From assembly GCA_949840465.1 (NCBI GenBank), contig CATKXE010000008.1, positions 1 to 64,000 of the forward strand: a stretch of 64,000 nt of DNA. Direction: 5' to 3'. Origin of the DNA: an uncultured Lachnospiraceae bacterium. GTDB taxonomy: Bacteria; Bacillota; Clostridia; Lachnospirales; Lachnospiraceae. The position numbers and the translations under genes are program-made. The notes under the pieces are model-generated. The model was not told where the DNA came from, did no database searches, and saw only the letters and a program-made list of their open reading frames with translations. This document shows positions 16,624-24,836 of the stretch, piece after piece (positions within the stretch are counted from its first letter, which is position 1; each line of letters begins with the position of its first letter).

Positions 16624-17530
16624 TTTTTCCGCGCTCCACCCCGGACGCCACGATGCCCTGCTCCAGATTTTCCTGCCCTGTAAAAAACAGCAGCGTTGCC
16701 GGGAGCAGCGTAACGACGGACGCGGCAAATGCAGACGCGGTTTCTGAATTGGCCATCTGCGGCAGATACAGGGACAACGGCCACAAAGACTTCGTTTTCA
16801 GATAAGTCATGGGCGGTTCTATAGCGTTCCAATATTCCAGAAACCCCAGGAGCAATATGGAGAAAATCCCGGATTTTCCAAGCGGGATTCCGATTTCCAA
16901 AAAAATCTTTACACTTCCCGCACCGTCGATCCGCGCCGCCTCGATGATCTCCCCCGGTATGCCTGCAAATGTTTTCTGTAGGATAAATACAGGCAGCGCG
17001 GAAAATATCCCCGGCAGGATGACCGCTCCGTGGGTGTCCATAAGATGGACTTTATTGAGTACCAAATATCCTGACACCATCGTGACCTGAAAGGGAAGAA
17101 TCATCAAAAGCATGTACAAAAACCAGAGCGCTTTTTTCCCGGGAAAACAGAAACGTGCAAATGCCCATGCCGCCGGGACTGCAACCAGAAGCTGTCCCAG
17201 GAGTACGCCCACCGTCTGGAACATGGCGTTCCAAAATGCTGTAAAGTATTCCGGCGAGTCCAGAAGAAGCCTCAAATAAGCCCGAAGCGTGGGATAGAGC
17301 GGGAACAGGCTAAATCCGGCCTGCCCCTCGCCGCCGGAAAGGACGGCCCCGCAGGTTTCCAAAAGTTCCTGCTCCCCCATCAGGGAGTCCGCAAACAGCA
17401 TCAGCAAAGGAAGCGCCGTTAAAAAGCAAAATACACATACAATCAGGCCGGTTCCCCTTTGTATTGCTTCCTGCTTTCGTCTGTCCCTGCCATTTGATCT
17501 TTCCATACCGCTCTCTTCTTTCTGTTCCAT
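16559..17530 (-). CDS. CUT1-type ABC sugar transporter permease (MalG-like)
   Basis: A 323-residue membrane protein with six hydrophobic helices and the EAA loop EAARIDGAGSVKIFLEIGIPL, typical of the second permease of carbohydrate ABC importers. The last about 25 residues (after TGQENLEQGIVASG) are strongly basic/Gly-rich and derive from the tandem repeat at 16472-16623, so the normal family C-terminus has been extended or replaced. It follows the partner permease by 115 bp. In Gram-positive bacteria such permeases often use a shared ATPase (MsmX/MsmK type) encoded elsewhere; none is in this operon. Confidence 0.88.
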   Translation of the reverse strand: MEQKEESGMERSNGRDRRKQEAIQRGTGLIVCVFCFLTALPLLMLFADSLMGEQELLETCGAVLSGGEGQAGFSLFPLYPTLRAYLRLLLDSPEYFTAFWNAMFQTVGVLLGQLLVAVPAAWAFARFCFPGKKALWFLYMLLMILPFQVTMVSGYLVLNKVHLMDTHGAVILPGIFSALPVFILQKTFAGIPGEIIEAARIDGAGSVKIFLEIGIPLGKSGIFSILLLGFLEYWNAIEPPMTYLKTKSLWPLSLYLPQMANSETASAFAASVVTLLPATLLFFTGQENLEQGIVASGVERGKKEGQRSTDRFVSKGKGRGSAG

Positions 17531-17645
17531 ATTTCTTCTATCTATAAATTCCTTTGATTACCTCGTGTTATGGCTTTGCGTCTTAAATGGATCTTGATGC
17601 TTCCTCCTGAAACTCTGTACGGGAGGCCTGAAAAGGGAACGGCCT

Positions 17646-18515
17646 CTACGTTTCCCGAAACCCGCTTCTCTGGAATACCAACAGTACTCCGCCCGTCAGG
17701 ACCACCAGCATCACCGCGGCCGCCGTCATTTTCTGAATATCCAGATTGACAAACCAGTTATTGAACAAATGCTGCAGCATATAAATACTCTCATGAGGAT
17801 ATTCCCCTGCCAGAAGGCAGGCTTCCCGAAATACCCGAAATGCGTTGACAAATGACAGCAGCGCCGTTACAAACAATGTTTCCTTAAGCTGCGGCAGGGT
17901 GATATACCGAAAACACGCCCATGCGCCCGCGCCCTGCACCTTTGCCGCCTCATACTGTTCCTCCGGTATCGCGCCGAGCCCCGCCAGCCAGAGGATCATA
18001 TCATACCCAAGATTTTTCCAGATATAACAGGCCACCAATACCCAGAATGCATGGTCGGAGGTCAGCCATCCCTGCCCCTCAAGCCCCATTTTCTGAAGCA
18101 GTAAATTCATCCAGCCCTTATCGTCAAAAAGCATCCTGAAAAATACCACCATGGATGCTGCCGGAACGGCCATGGGAAGAAGGAAGCCCGTCTTCACCCA
18201 CTTTTGGAGGACTGGCATCTGCCGCACCAGAACAGCCATACACAAAGACAGCGACAGAAGGATGGGAAGGCAGGCCGCCATAAACCTCGCCGTATTGCCT
18301 GCTGCCAGAAGGAACGCTTCATTGCCAAGCACCTGGCGGTAATTCTCCCATCCCACAAATCCGCTTCCCACCGCCTTAAGAAAGGATCTGCGGAATACAT
18401 CCAAAAAGGGGAGCAGGACGAAAATCCCCGTACCAACGAGGCTTGGAAGCAGGAACAGGTATGCCGTCCCTGCCTCCCTTTTCCGCCGCCCCGCCGGTTT
18501 CATATTTTTCATCAT
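17646..18515 (-). CDS. CUT1-type ABC sugar transporter permease (MalF-like)
   Basis: About 290 residues with six transmembrane helices (first at AYLFLLPSLVGTGIFVLLPF). The permease EAA motif is EEQYEAAKVQGAGAWACFRYI. The open frame reaches upstream to 18647, but that part overlaps the end of the solute-binding protein gene. GGAAAGGA stands directly before a run of ATGs at 18515, 18512 and 18503, and the exact start among these is uncertain. It is the first permease of the importer and pairs with the MalG-like protein. Confidence 0.88.
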   Translation of the reverse strand: MMKNMKPAGRRKREAGTAYLFLLPSLVGTGIFVLLPFLDVFRRSFLKAVGSGFVGWENYRQVLGNEAFLLAAGNTARFMAACLPILLSLSLCMAVLVRQMPVLQKWVKTGFLLPMAVPAASMVVFFRMLFDDKGWMNLLLQKMGLEGQGWLTSDHAFWVLVACYIWKNLGYDMILWLAGLGAIPEEQYEAAKVQGAGAWACFRYITLPQLKETLFVTALLSFVNAFRVFREACLLAGEYPHESIYMLQHLFNNWFVNLDIQKMTAAAVMLVVLTGGVLLVFQRSGFRET

Positions 18516-18585
18516 TCCTTTCCAGGCACAAGCAGGGCATAACAGGCTCTTTCGCACTGCACAGCGAGAATCATCTTTCACGCGT

Positions 18586-20826
18586 TCACTCCGCAAGATA
18601 CGTGTCCACCTTCTGCGCCACATTCCGGGCTGCCGCCGCTGCATCAATATTCCCTTCCATAAATTGATTCGCTTCCTCCTGATAAAGATTCCAGATCACC
18701 CGGTTCTGTTCTGACGGTATGGACAGAGAATCGCATTTTTGTATCAGGTCCTCCACCTCTTCCACAGTCGGATAACCTGCTTCCAGTTCAATGGTATCTT
18801 CCTCAAACGTCCAGCTTGACGTCATGGCAAACTGATCCGCATATTCACTGTCCGCCTCATGTTTCCTGTCGTTCAGGGCAGACTTCAATACCGGGAAACC
18901 GTCGTCCAATTTTGCGCCCTGCACCTCCGGCGAAAGTAAGTATTTTACAAAATCATCGGCAATCTCCGGCTGGCTCGTATTTTTGTTGATTCCTACAACG
19001 CTGTTTGGCAGATAAAGACCCTGTATCGTCTCCGGGGTCAGATTCATCCGGCGCATCACCTCATAGGGGATTATCATGCCGGGAATACTGGAAATTGTGC
19101 AGGTGGACGCTCCTTCAGGGCGGTTCATAATTCCTTCCGAGCCGTAATTTGAAAATGGATCCCTTGTGGAACCGCTCTGTCCCGCCAGTTCCCCGTCAAA
19201 CAGCTCCGCCCTTGCGTTGCCCGCAATCTGCTTTGCCATCTCCAGCAATTCCGCCAGTTTTTCCTGATCCACCTTCGCATCCTCTCCAAAGATTTCATCC
19301 TGATAGATCTCGAATAGGAAATCACGTATATAAAATCTGTCTGCAATGCCGAACACGCTGGCTGACGGATCTGCTTCCAGAAACGCTTTCAGGCTGTCAA
19401 GGGACTCCAGCGCTTTTTTTGCATTCTCATTTCCATAGATGACGGGCACGCTGAATTTCGCGGGAAGGCCGTAGATCTTCCCATCCTTCTGCGCCGTATT
19501 ATGAAACATTGCTTCCAGATACTCATCCGCTTCCATCAGCTCCCCGGCCGTGCCGGACAAGTCCTTTAAAATCCCTTTTTCAATGTATGCCTCCACCGGA
19601 AGCCCGTCTAACAGAAGCACATCCGCGCCGTTTCCGCTGAGCAGCTCTGTATTGAGTGTACGGATATCATCCGATGTGACTTCCCCGGTCTGCTTGCCTG
19701 ACGTTGCAAATTCCACCTTTACATCCGGATATTTCTTCTGGAAACCTATGGCCGCTTCCCGGATCGTATCGCTGTCTGCCAGGCCAAACACCCGAAGCGT
19801 CTGCCCGGGGACTGCCGCGGCATCCGCCGCATACACATAGTGTTTCAGGCTGTGGGTGCCATCTTTGGCCTGAGAATACAGTACATAAAAATCATCTTGA
19901 TTTCCGCATATCATGCCTGCCGCGAAATTGGCCGTGGAACCCATCGCGCCCATACTGCCATCCATGACCACTTCCCGGATATCATTTCCCACGGTAAGAC
20001 GGGTGAGCCCTTCCTCCGAGACTGCATACCAATGCTCCTTGTCCCCGCATATGGCGACCGATTCGCCTGCTTCTGCTTCCAGAGAAAAAATCCCCTTTGT
20101 CTCACGGTTTTCATCGAAAATCGTATAGACATTTTCCTCTGTATTGACTGCCAGAACGCCGTCCCCTGCAAACACAAGCCTCTGGGACATATTGAAGATC
20201 TTCGCAGTGTTGATCTCGTCCATTGTTTCCAGTGTATCCTTGTCAATCACTGTAATCTTTGCCGCATAAGGTTCCTGAAGCCAATAATTACCTGCATTGT
20301 CTACGGCAAACCCGGTGGTGATCGGATAGCCAGATTCTGTTTCCTGCGACAGATATGGGATAGACAATTCTTCCGCTTCTTTTCCCTCGCCGCCTCTGGC
20401 AATATGTGTAAGCCCTTCATCGCTCATCCAGCTCACCATCTGCGTTCCGTCATCGGCCTCCTGCACCTCCAGAATATAATTTTCCTGACCGTCATCCGTG
20501 ATATGAAACCAGTCCAAAGAGGCCCCGCTCCACTGTGTTCCGTCATATTCATAACGTTTCACCTGTGCGCCGCCGCTTTGGGCAAACAAAACAGGGCTGC
20601 CGTCCTTCGTCTTAATCAGGTTCAGGACTTTCTCCCCTTCCTGCGTGGGAAGCTCCATATCTTCCTCCATATACCGTCCCTTTCCCGCGTCCCCGTTTTT
20701 GCCGCTGCCGCCTGCATTTTTATCATTGTCCGCACCTTCGCTGCTCTGGCAGCCTGACAGTACCAGGACTGTCAGTGCGGCAGACAAACCAAGCGCCAGA
20801 AAGCGCATCCATTTTCTTCTTTTCAT
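18586..20826 (-). CDS. solute-binding lipoprotein with N-terminal beta-propeller-like sensor domain
   Basis: A 746-residue lipoprotein with signal peptide and lipobox VLSGC. Residues about 60-340 do not look like a solute-binding protein. They form repeated beta-rich blades (GFAVDNAGNYWLQEPYA, RLVFAGDGVLAVNTEENVYTIF, CGDKEHWYAVSEEGLTRL), as in a WD40/propeller-like domain. From about 345 onward it is a standard family 1 extracellular solute-binding protein (LRVFGLADSDTIREAAIGF, LPAKFSVPVIYGN, ADDFVKYLLSPEVQG). It is therefore likely the substrate receptor for the two permeases downstream, with an additional ligand- or polymer-contacting module. It is the first gene of the operon, with AAAGGAG at 10 bp and the mirrored promoter region upstream. 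Confidence 0.88.
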   Translation of the reverse strand: MKRRKWMRFLALGLSAALTVLVLSGCQSSEGADNDKNAGGSGKNGDAGKGRYMEEDMELPTQEGEKVLNLIKTKDGSPVLFAQSGGAQVKRYEYDGTQWSGASLDWFHITDDGQENYILEVQEADDGTQMVSWMSDEGLTHIARGGEGKEAEELSIPYLSQETESGYPITTGFAVDNAGNYWLQEPYAAKITVIDKDTLETMDEINTAKIFNMSQRLVFAGDGVLAVNTEENVYTIFDENRETKGIFSLEAEAGESVAICGDKEHWYAVSEEGLTRLTVGNDIREVVMDGSMGAMGSTANFAAGMICGNQDDFYVLYSQAKDGTHSLKHYVYAADAAAVPGQTLRVFGLADSDTIREAAIGFQKKYPDVKVEFATSGKQTGEVTSDDIRTLNTELLSGNGADVLLLDGLPVEAYIEKGILKDLSGTAGELMEADEYLEAMFHNTAQKDGKIYGLPAKFSVPVIYGNENAKKALESLDSLKAFLEADPSASVFGIADRFYIRDFLFEIYQDEIFGEDAKVDQEKLAELLEMAKQIAGNARAELFDGELAGQSGSTRDPFSNYGSEGIMNRPEGASTCTISSIPGMIIPYEVMRRMNLTPETIQGLYLPNSVVGINKNTSQPEIADDFVKYLLSPEVQGAKLDDGFPVLKSALNDRKHEADSEYADQFAMTSSWTFEEDTIELEAGYPTVEEVEDLIQKCDSLSIPSEQNRVIWNLYQEEANQFMEGNIDAAAAARNVAQKVDTYLAE

Positions 20827-20949
20827 ACCCTGATATCTCCTTTCCGTTTCCGGGAACCTGTTTCAAAAACTTCCAACGTTCTTAATGGACTGCTTCGTAC
20901 AGTGATTCCATACAGTTTGTTTTTTTCACCGGAAATTCTTACAAAATAG

Positions 20950-21030
20950 AGTATACAGAGAATATCTCAAAAAAACTTTGAAAATGGAAATAAATTTTTT
21001 AAGGTTTTTTTGAGATTTGTCTGATATACT
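20950..21030. promoter_or_regulatory. mirror-image divergent promoter/operator pair
   Basis: Both strands carry the same module: TTTTTTTGAGAT, 8 bp, TATACT. On plus the box is at 21005-21016 and the -10 at 21025-21030, driving the response regulator. On minus the box is at 20964-20975 and the -10 at 20950-20955, driving the solute-binding protein operon. The box covers the -35/spacer region, as expected for a bound regulator, and both -35 hexamers are poor. The adjacent OmpR-type regulator is the obvious candidate binder. Confidence 0.7.
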
Positions 21031-21073
21031 AAAGTGTGTTTGGGAATGCAATACATAAAGAATGGAGAAAACG

Positions 21074-21751
21074 ATGCATATTTTGATCATAGAAGATGAC
21101 AAAGAACTGTGCGATGCACTGAAACTGCAGCTACACGCCCACAGCCATACGGCGGACTGCTGCTATACCGGAAGCGAGGCGCTCTACTGCGCCATGAAGG
21201 GAGCGTATGACCTGATCCTTCTGGACCGGATGCTCCCGGAAATCGACGGGCTGTCCATCTTAAGGTCTATCCGCCAGAACCATATCACTGTCCCTGTCAT
21301 TGTGACCACCGCTCTGGATACGATCCATGACCGGATTGACGGGCTGGACTGCGGCGCGGACGATTATCTCGTAAAGCCCTACGCCATAGAAGAACTCTTA
21401 GCCCGTATCCGCGCACTTTCCAGAAGGCCGCAGGCATTTTTTGAACGCCGGGAACTTTCCTTTCTGGATATCCGGTTCAGCCCGGACAGCCGTACCGTAA
21501 ACTGCCGGGAGAAAGAACTGCAGCTTTCCAGACGGGAAGCGCTGCTTTTGGAGTTTTTTATGCGCAATCCTGAAAAAACACTGACCCGGGAACAGATTTT
21601 CTTCCGCGTATGGGGGCCGGACGGCACGGTGGAGGACGGCAACTTAGACACTTATATCTATTTTCTCAGAAAACATCTGCGCTTCCTGAAAAGCCGGGCA
21701 GCCATCTCTACGATACACGGGCTGGGATATCGGATGGAGGCGGCCCTGTAG
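21074..21751 (+). CDS. OmpR-family response regulator
   Basis: About 225 residues: an N-terminal receiver domain with acidic pocket IIEDD, phosphorylation site Asp51 (LILLDRMLPEIDG) and Lys in LVKPY, then a C-terminal winged helix (TREQIFFRVWG, DTYIYFLRKHL, STIHGLGYRM). The ORF can start at 21062, but GGAG lies 6 bp before the ATG at 21074. It is followed 93 bp later by its kinase. It most likely responds to an extracellular cue and controls the divergent importer/adaptor operon as well as itself through the mirrored boxes upstream; this is inferred from position. Confidence 0.93.
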   Translation: MHILIIEDDKELCDALKLQLHAHSHTADCCYTGSEALYCAMKGAYDLILLDRMLPEIDGLSILRSIRQNHITVPVIVTTALDTIHDRIDGLDCGADDYLVKPYAIEELLARIRALSRRPQAFFERRELSFLDIRFSPDSRTVNCREKELQLSRREALLLEFFMRNPEKTLTREQIFFRVWGPDGTVEDGNLDTYIYFLRKHLRFLKSRAAISTIHGLGYRMEAAL

Positions 21752-21844
21752 CGGCTGTGCGCTTTACAACTGTCTTAACATACATCTGGCTTGTGTGAAT
21801 TTGCACTGTCGCCGCCAACAGTTCCCAATGAAAAGGAGATGTTT

Positions 21845-23230
21845 ATGTTCCCGAAACTGGAAAGAAAATTCGTATTTCTATACACCTTTAGTACCGGGCT
21901 TATCCTCACGCTGATTCTTGCCGTCGCTTTTTTGTTCCTCGTATCCTCACAGGACAGCAGGCAGAAATCAAATTTTCAGGATCAGATTTTTTCAGTGACC
22001 TCCCGGCTTCAGACCGATTCTCTTTTTTCCGACTCCTATCTGGCGCAGATGGAGAACAAGAACCGGCTCCTCATTTATATAGAAGAAAATCAGGCGCCCT
22101 TCTTCTTTCCCGGCTCTTACACCCCGCGCACAAAGCGTGAGGAACTGTTTTCACGTGCGGAAACGATGGCCGAGGCAGAAGGCATTTTTCAGGATTCCCA
22201 TCCCATTTCCTCCAATCTGCTGCAAAGCTCCATCCTCAAGATTCCAGGAGACAGCGGGGATATTTACCTTGGAAATATCATCATTCTGCATACGGATGAG
22301 GGCTACAAAAAACTGGTTCTGTTACAGGATATCACAGGAAACCGAATCTGGACCATCCGAACCGCCCTCTTTTATCTTGTGATCAATATTGCGGGAATCC
22401 TGCTGCTCTTTCTGACCGGACGCTGGTTTGTCCGCCGTTCCTTAAAGCCTTTGGAAGAAACCTATGTAAAACAACAGGATTTTGTCGCCGCCGCATCCCA
22501 CGAACTGCGTTCCCCCCTTGCCGTCATCCAGACGGCTGCGGATGCTGCGGCCGCTGCCCCGGACGAGGCCGGGCGGCTCCTGAATGTAATCAAAACGGAA
22601 TGCCTGCGGGGCAGTTCTCTTGTGAAAAATCTTCTGCTTCTGGCGTCCGCGGATCAAAATAACTGGGCTGTGAAGAAAACCTGTTTTGAATTGGATGAAA
22701 TGCTGTTAAGCCTTCTGGAAGTATACGAACCGCTCTTCATTTCCAGGGGCGGCCAGATTCTTCTGTCACTGCCCGAAACGACTCTTCCGCCTGTTACGGC
22801 AGACCCGGAGCTTTGCCGTCAGATATTTACCATTTTACTGGACAATGCAGCGGCATACGGGCTGGGCGCCTGCAATGACGCGCCTGCATCTGCGCTTGAG
22901 GCCTGCAGCGGCTTTCATATATCTGGGCTGGACGCATGCGTTGACACGCATGCGCCTCCATCGGGACAAACGAAGAGACAGGTAATCTTGCGGGCAGAGT
23001 ACCGGCGTCCCCATATCACGGTATCTGTCATTGACCACGGACCGGGGATCCCGGACGAGGACAAAGGGCTGGTCTTTGACCGCTTTTTCCGGGGGGATAA
23101 GTCCCGGAATCAAAAAGAGCACTTTGGGCTTGGGCTGTCCATTGCGGCAAAACTGGCACAGATACAGGGGATTGAACTGGATGTGCAGGATACCATGGAC
23201 GGAGGGAGTACGTTTGTGGTGAGGATATAG
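21845..23230 (+). CDS. sensor histidine kinase
   Basis: A 461-residue kinase. There is a first membrane helix at about residues 10-33, an extracytoplasmic sensor segment of about 135 residues, and a second helix at about 172-192. The HisKA box is AAASHELRSPLAV with His219, and the C-terminal ATPase domain has an N-box near LLDNAAAYG and G-boxes IDHGPGIPDED and HFGLGLSIAAKL. An insert of about 40 residues rich in ALEAC/GLDAC follows the N-box, which is unusual. The start at ATG 21845 has AAGGAG at 6 bp, rather than the longer frame from 21791. Cognate partner of the regulator upstream. Confidence 0.93.
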   Translation: MFPKLERKFVFLYTFSTGLILTLILAVAFLFLVSSQDSRQKSNFQDQIFSVTSRLQTDSLFSDSYLAQMENKNRLLIYIEENQAPFFFPGSYTPRTKREELFSRAETMAEAEGIFQDSHPISSNLLQSSILKIPGDSGDIYLGNIIILHTDEGYKKLVLLQDITGNRIWTIRTALFYLVINIAGILLLFLTGRWFVRRSLKPLEETYVKQQDFVAAASHELRSPLAVIQTAADAAAAAPDEAGRLLNVIKTECLRGSSLVKNLLLLASADQNNWAVKKTCFELDEMLLSLLEVYEPLFISRGGQILLSLPETTLPPVTADPELCRQIFTILLDNAAAYGLGACNDAPASALEACSGFHISGLDACVDTHAPPSGQTKRQVILRAEYRRPHITVSVIDHGPGIPDEDKGLVFDRFFRGDKSRNQKEHFGLGLSIAAKLAQIQGIELDVQDTMDGGSTFVVRI

Positions 23231-23237
23231 AGAGAAA

Positions 23238-23264
23238 AGCAGGCGTTACCCTACAACGCCTGCT
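23238..23264. terminator. bidirectional terminator between convergent genes
   Basis: A 10-bp perfect stem AGCAGGCGTT/AACGCCTGCT with a 7-base loop sits exactly between the kinase (plus) and eutP (minus) stop codons. On the minus strand it is followed by TTTTCTC. Confidence 0.85.
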
Positions 23265-23771
23265 CTATTCCTCCGGCATCGGATCCCACTCGTTCAGGCC
23301 AAGCCGCTGCTTCCATTTCGCCTGCTCCAGGGTGAGAACCGGCAGTTCTTCCGACAGATACTCCATAAGCTCATCAATCCCTTCCCGCGTCACATTATTG
23401 ATCAGGAAAATCCGTTCACATCCCGCATTGACCAGCCATTGCCTGACCATGGGAATATTGGCATAGGGTGAATCCACTTTTGTAATGATCCCGATAAGCG
23501 GACGCAGAATGAAAGAGCGTCCTCCGGGACCAAACAGATTAAAGGGTTCGTCTGCCGCCTGAACCATCGCAATGACATCGGCCTCAAAGGAAAAACAGGC
23601 AAGCCCCACACTGAAGCGCTTGGACTCTGCATATTCACCCGGTGAGTCGATGGTATCCTCGTTTGTATTGGTATATTGTGTTTTTACGTAATGGAGTTCT
23701 TCGCCTTTAAGCGCCTGCGTCAGAGACGTTTTCCCGGCTTCGCTTCTGCCCATCAGAAAAAGTTTTTTCAT
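23265..23771 (-). CDS. eutP: EutP/PduV-family small GTPase-like protein
   Basis: A 168-residue P-loop protein with Walker A GRSEAGKTSL at residues 8-17, switch region NTNEDTIDSPGEY, and ITKVDS corresponding to the NKxD base-recognition motif. EutP/PduV proteins accompany bacterial microcompartments and have been linked to their positioning or to acetate kinase-like activity. It is third in an apparent operon after two EutS-like shell proteins. No ethanolamine or propanediol catabolic enzyme is present here. Confidence 0.92.
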   Translation of the reverse strand: MKKLFLMGRSEAGKTSLTQALKGEELHYVKTQYTNTNEDTIDSPGEYAESKRFSVGLACFSFEADVIAMVQAADEPFNLFGPGGRSFILRPLIGIITKVDSPYANIPMVRQWLVNAGCERIFLINNVTREGIDELMEYLSEELPVLTLEQAKWKQRLGLNEWDPMPEE

Positions 23772-23830
23772 CTCACTGCCCTAACCTGTCCCTCTCTGGA
23801 AACTGTCTGGAAATATGTTGCTGCAACGCT

Positions 23831-24259
23831 TTAGTTCTTATGGACTTCACAGGTCTGAAAGCCCAGTTCTTCCCCGAAAAACCTGACCACTTCTTCCACA
23901 GCGGTCTGAACCTGAGACAAGCCTCCTGTGAGAATCAATGAACCGCAGAAACGATCCATAAAACCGATCTGCACATCCGCGCTTTTGACTGCAAAATCAG
24001 CGGCCGCCACCACTGCTTCCCAGGGCGTAAACCGGATCAGCCCGACAGCCTCGCCTCCGTGATCCTCTCCTTCATGGACTCCGATATGCAGCGCCAGATT
24101 CTGATAAATGCATGCCTGGGAAGGAGTAAGCACATGTGCCAGACAGACCTCTTTGCCCGGCACCCGCACCCGGGTCATACGCAGTCTTTTTCCTTTCAGT
24201 TTTTCATAGTCATTGTGGAACAGCTTTTCCAGCAATTCTTCCTTTGTAATCCGATCCAT
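23831..24259 (-). CDS. EutS/PduU-like microcompartment shell protein, variant with N-terminal extension
   Basis: About 142 residues (153 if translation starts at the ATG at 24292). From about residue 30 it follows the EutS-type circularly permuted BMC fold: RVRVPGKEVCLAHVLTPSQACIYQNLAL, then AVGLIRFTPWEAVVAAADFAVKSADVQIGFMDRFCGSLILTG. The first about 30 residues (MDRITKEELLEKLFHNDYEKL) are an extra charged helix absent from its neighbour; it could target or cap something. Both possible starts lie in tandemly repeated sequence with similar weak GGAA-type sites, so the start is uncertain. It is paralogous to the gene just upstream. Confidence 0.85.
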   Translation of the reverse strand: MDRITKEELLEKLFHNDYEKLKGKRLRMTRVRVPGKEVCLAHVLTPSQACIYQNLALHIGVHEGEDHGGEAVGLIRFTPWEAVVAAADFAVKSADVQIGFMDRFCGSLILTGGLSQVQTAVEEVVRFFGEELGFQTCEVHKN

Positions 24260-24360
24260 AGCACAACTTCCCATCTCTTCGTAATTCGGCATAGCGCTGT
24301 TTCCTGTCTCTTCTTTGGTTCAAACTACAGCGCTGCTTCCTATCTCTTCGTAATATCACA
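24255..24360 (-). repeat. short tandem duplications across the eutS/eutS-like junction
   Basis: TTACGAAGAGAT(A/G)GGAAG is found at the end of the first shell gene (24342-24354 region) and again before the second (24273-24285 region). A third, shorter copy, GAAGAGACAGGAAACAGCGCT, lies between them. Two copies place an ATG directly after (G)CGCT/GTGCT, giving duplicate RBS/start units. Confidence 0.65.
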
Positions 24361-24699
24361 GACTACATACCCCAGAGAATCGCGGAAATACGCCACGATC
24401 TCCGTCAACGCCGAAAACACCTCCGAGATATCGCCTGTAATAATCAGGGTTCCGGTAAACCTGTCTGCAAATCCCAGATAGACGTTCCCGCTCTTCACCG
24501 CAATATCCGATGCAATGACAGCAGACTCCGGCGGAGTCATATTCATAATCCCGATCGCTGACGAGCGGTAATCCACCTGTGGATTCAATCCTAACTTCTG
24601 GTATATGATCGGCGCCGGGCTGCCCATCACATGTGCAAATGTGATTTCCTTTCCTGCCACGGTTTCCTGCACGATCCTGATCTGTTCTTCATTAGCCAT
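24340..24699 (-). CDS. eutS: EutS/PduU-family microcompartment shell protein
   Basis: A 119-residue BMC shell protein of EutS type, a hexamer forming facets of protein organelles. Key stretches are RIVQETVAGKEITFAHVMGSP near the N-terminus, the beta-barrel-forming segment, and GIMNMTPPESAVIASDIAVKSGNVYLGFADRFTGTLIITGDISEV. Length is normal for the family. It is the first gene of a three-gene operon (eutS, eutS-like, eutP) with a near-consensus promoter upstream. Confidence 0.93.
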   Translation of the reverse strand: MANEEQIRIVQETVAGKEITFAHVMGSPAPIIYQKLGLNPQVDYRSSAIGIMNMTPPESAVIASDIAVKSGNVYLGFADRFTGTLIITGDISEVFSALTEIVAYFRDSLGYVVCDITKR

Positions 24700-24776
24700 T
24701 TGTCCGTCCCTCTCTTTTGGGCATGCAATTTTTCGGTTGTATCTGCCCTGTCAAAAAATAGTTTCTATTAGTAAAA

Positions 24777-24805
24777 ATCATACTCTAAGAAAATTTTTCT
24801 GTCAA
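24777..24805 (-). promoter_or_regulatory. promoter of the eutS-eutS2-eutP operon
   Basis: Minus-strand TTGACA (24800-24805), a 17-bp spacer and TATGAT (24777-24782). It shows that the shell genes are transcribed separately from the hydrogenase-like gene upstream. Confidence 0.8.
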
Positions 24806-24836
24806 GTAATACAACGGAAAACCTGAAATGAAAAGC

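Noticed and set aside
19840..20757. Plus-strand 305-codon frame
   Set aside because: Antisense of the solute-binding protein; no start signal and no recognisable motif.
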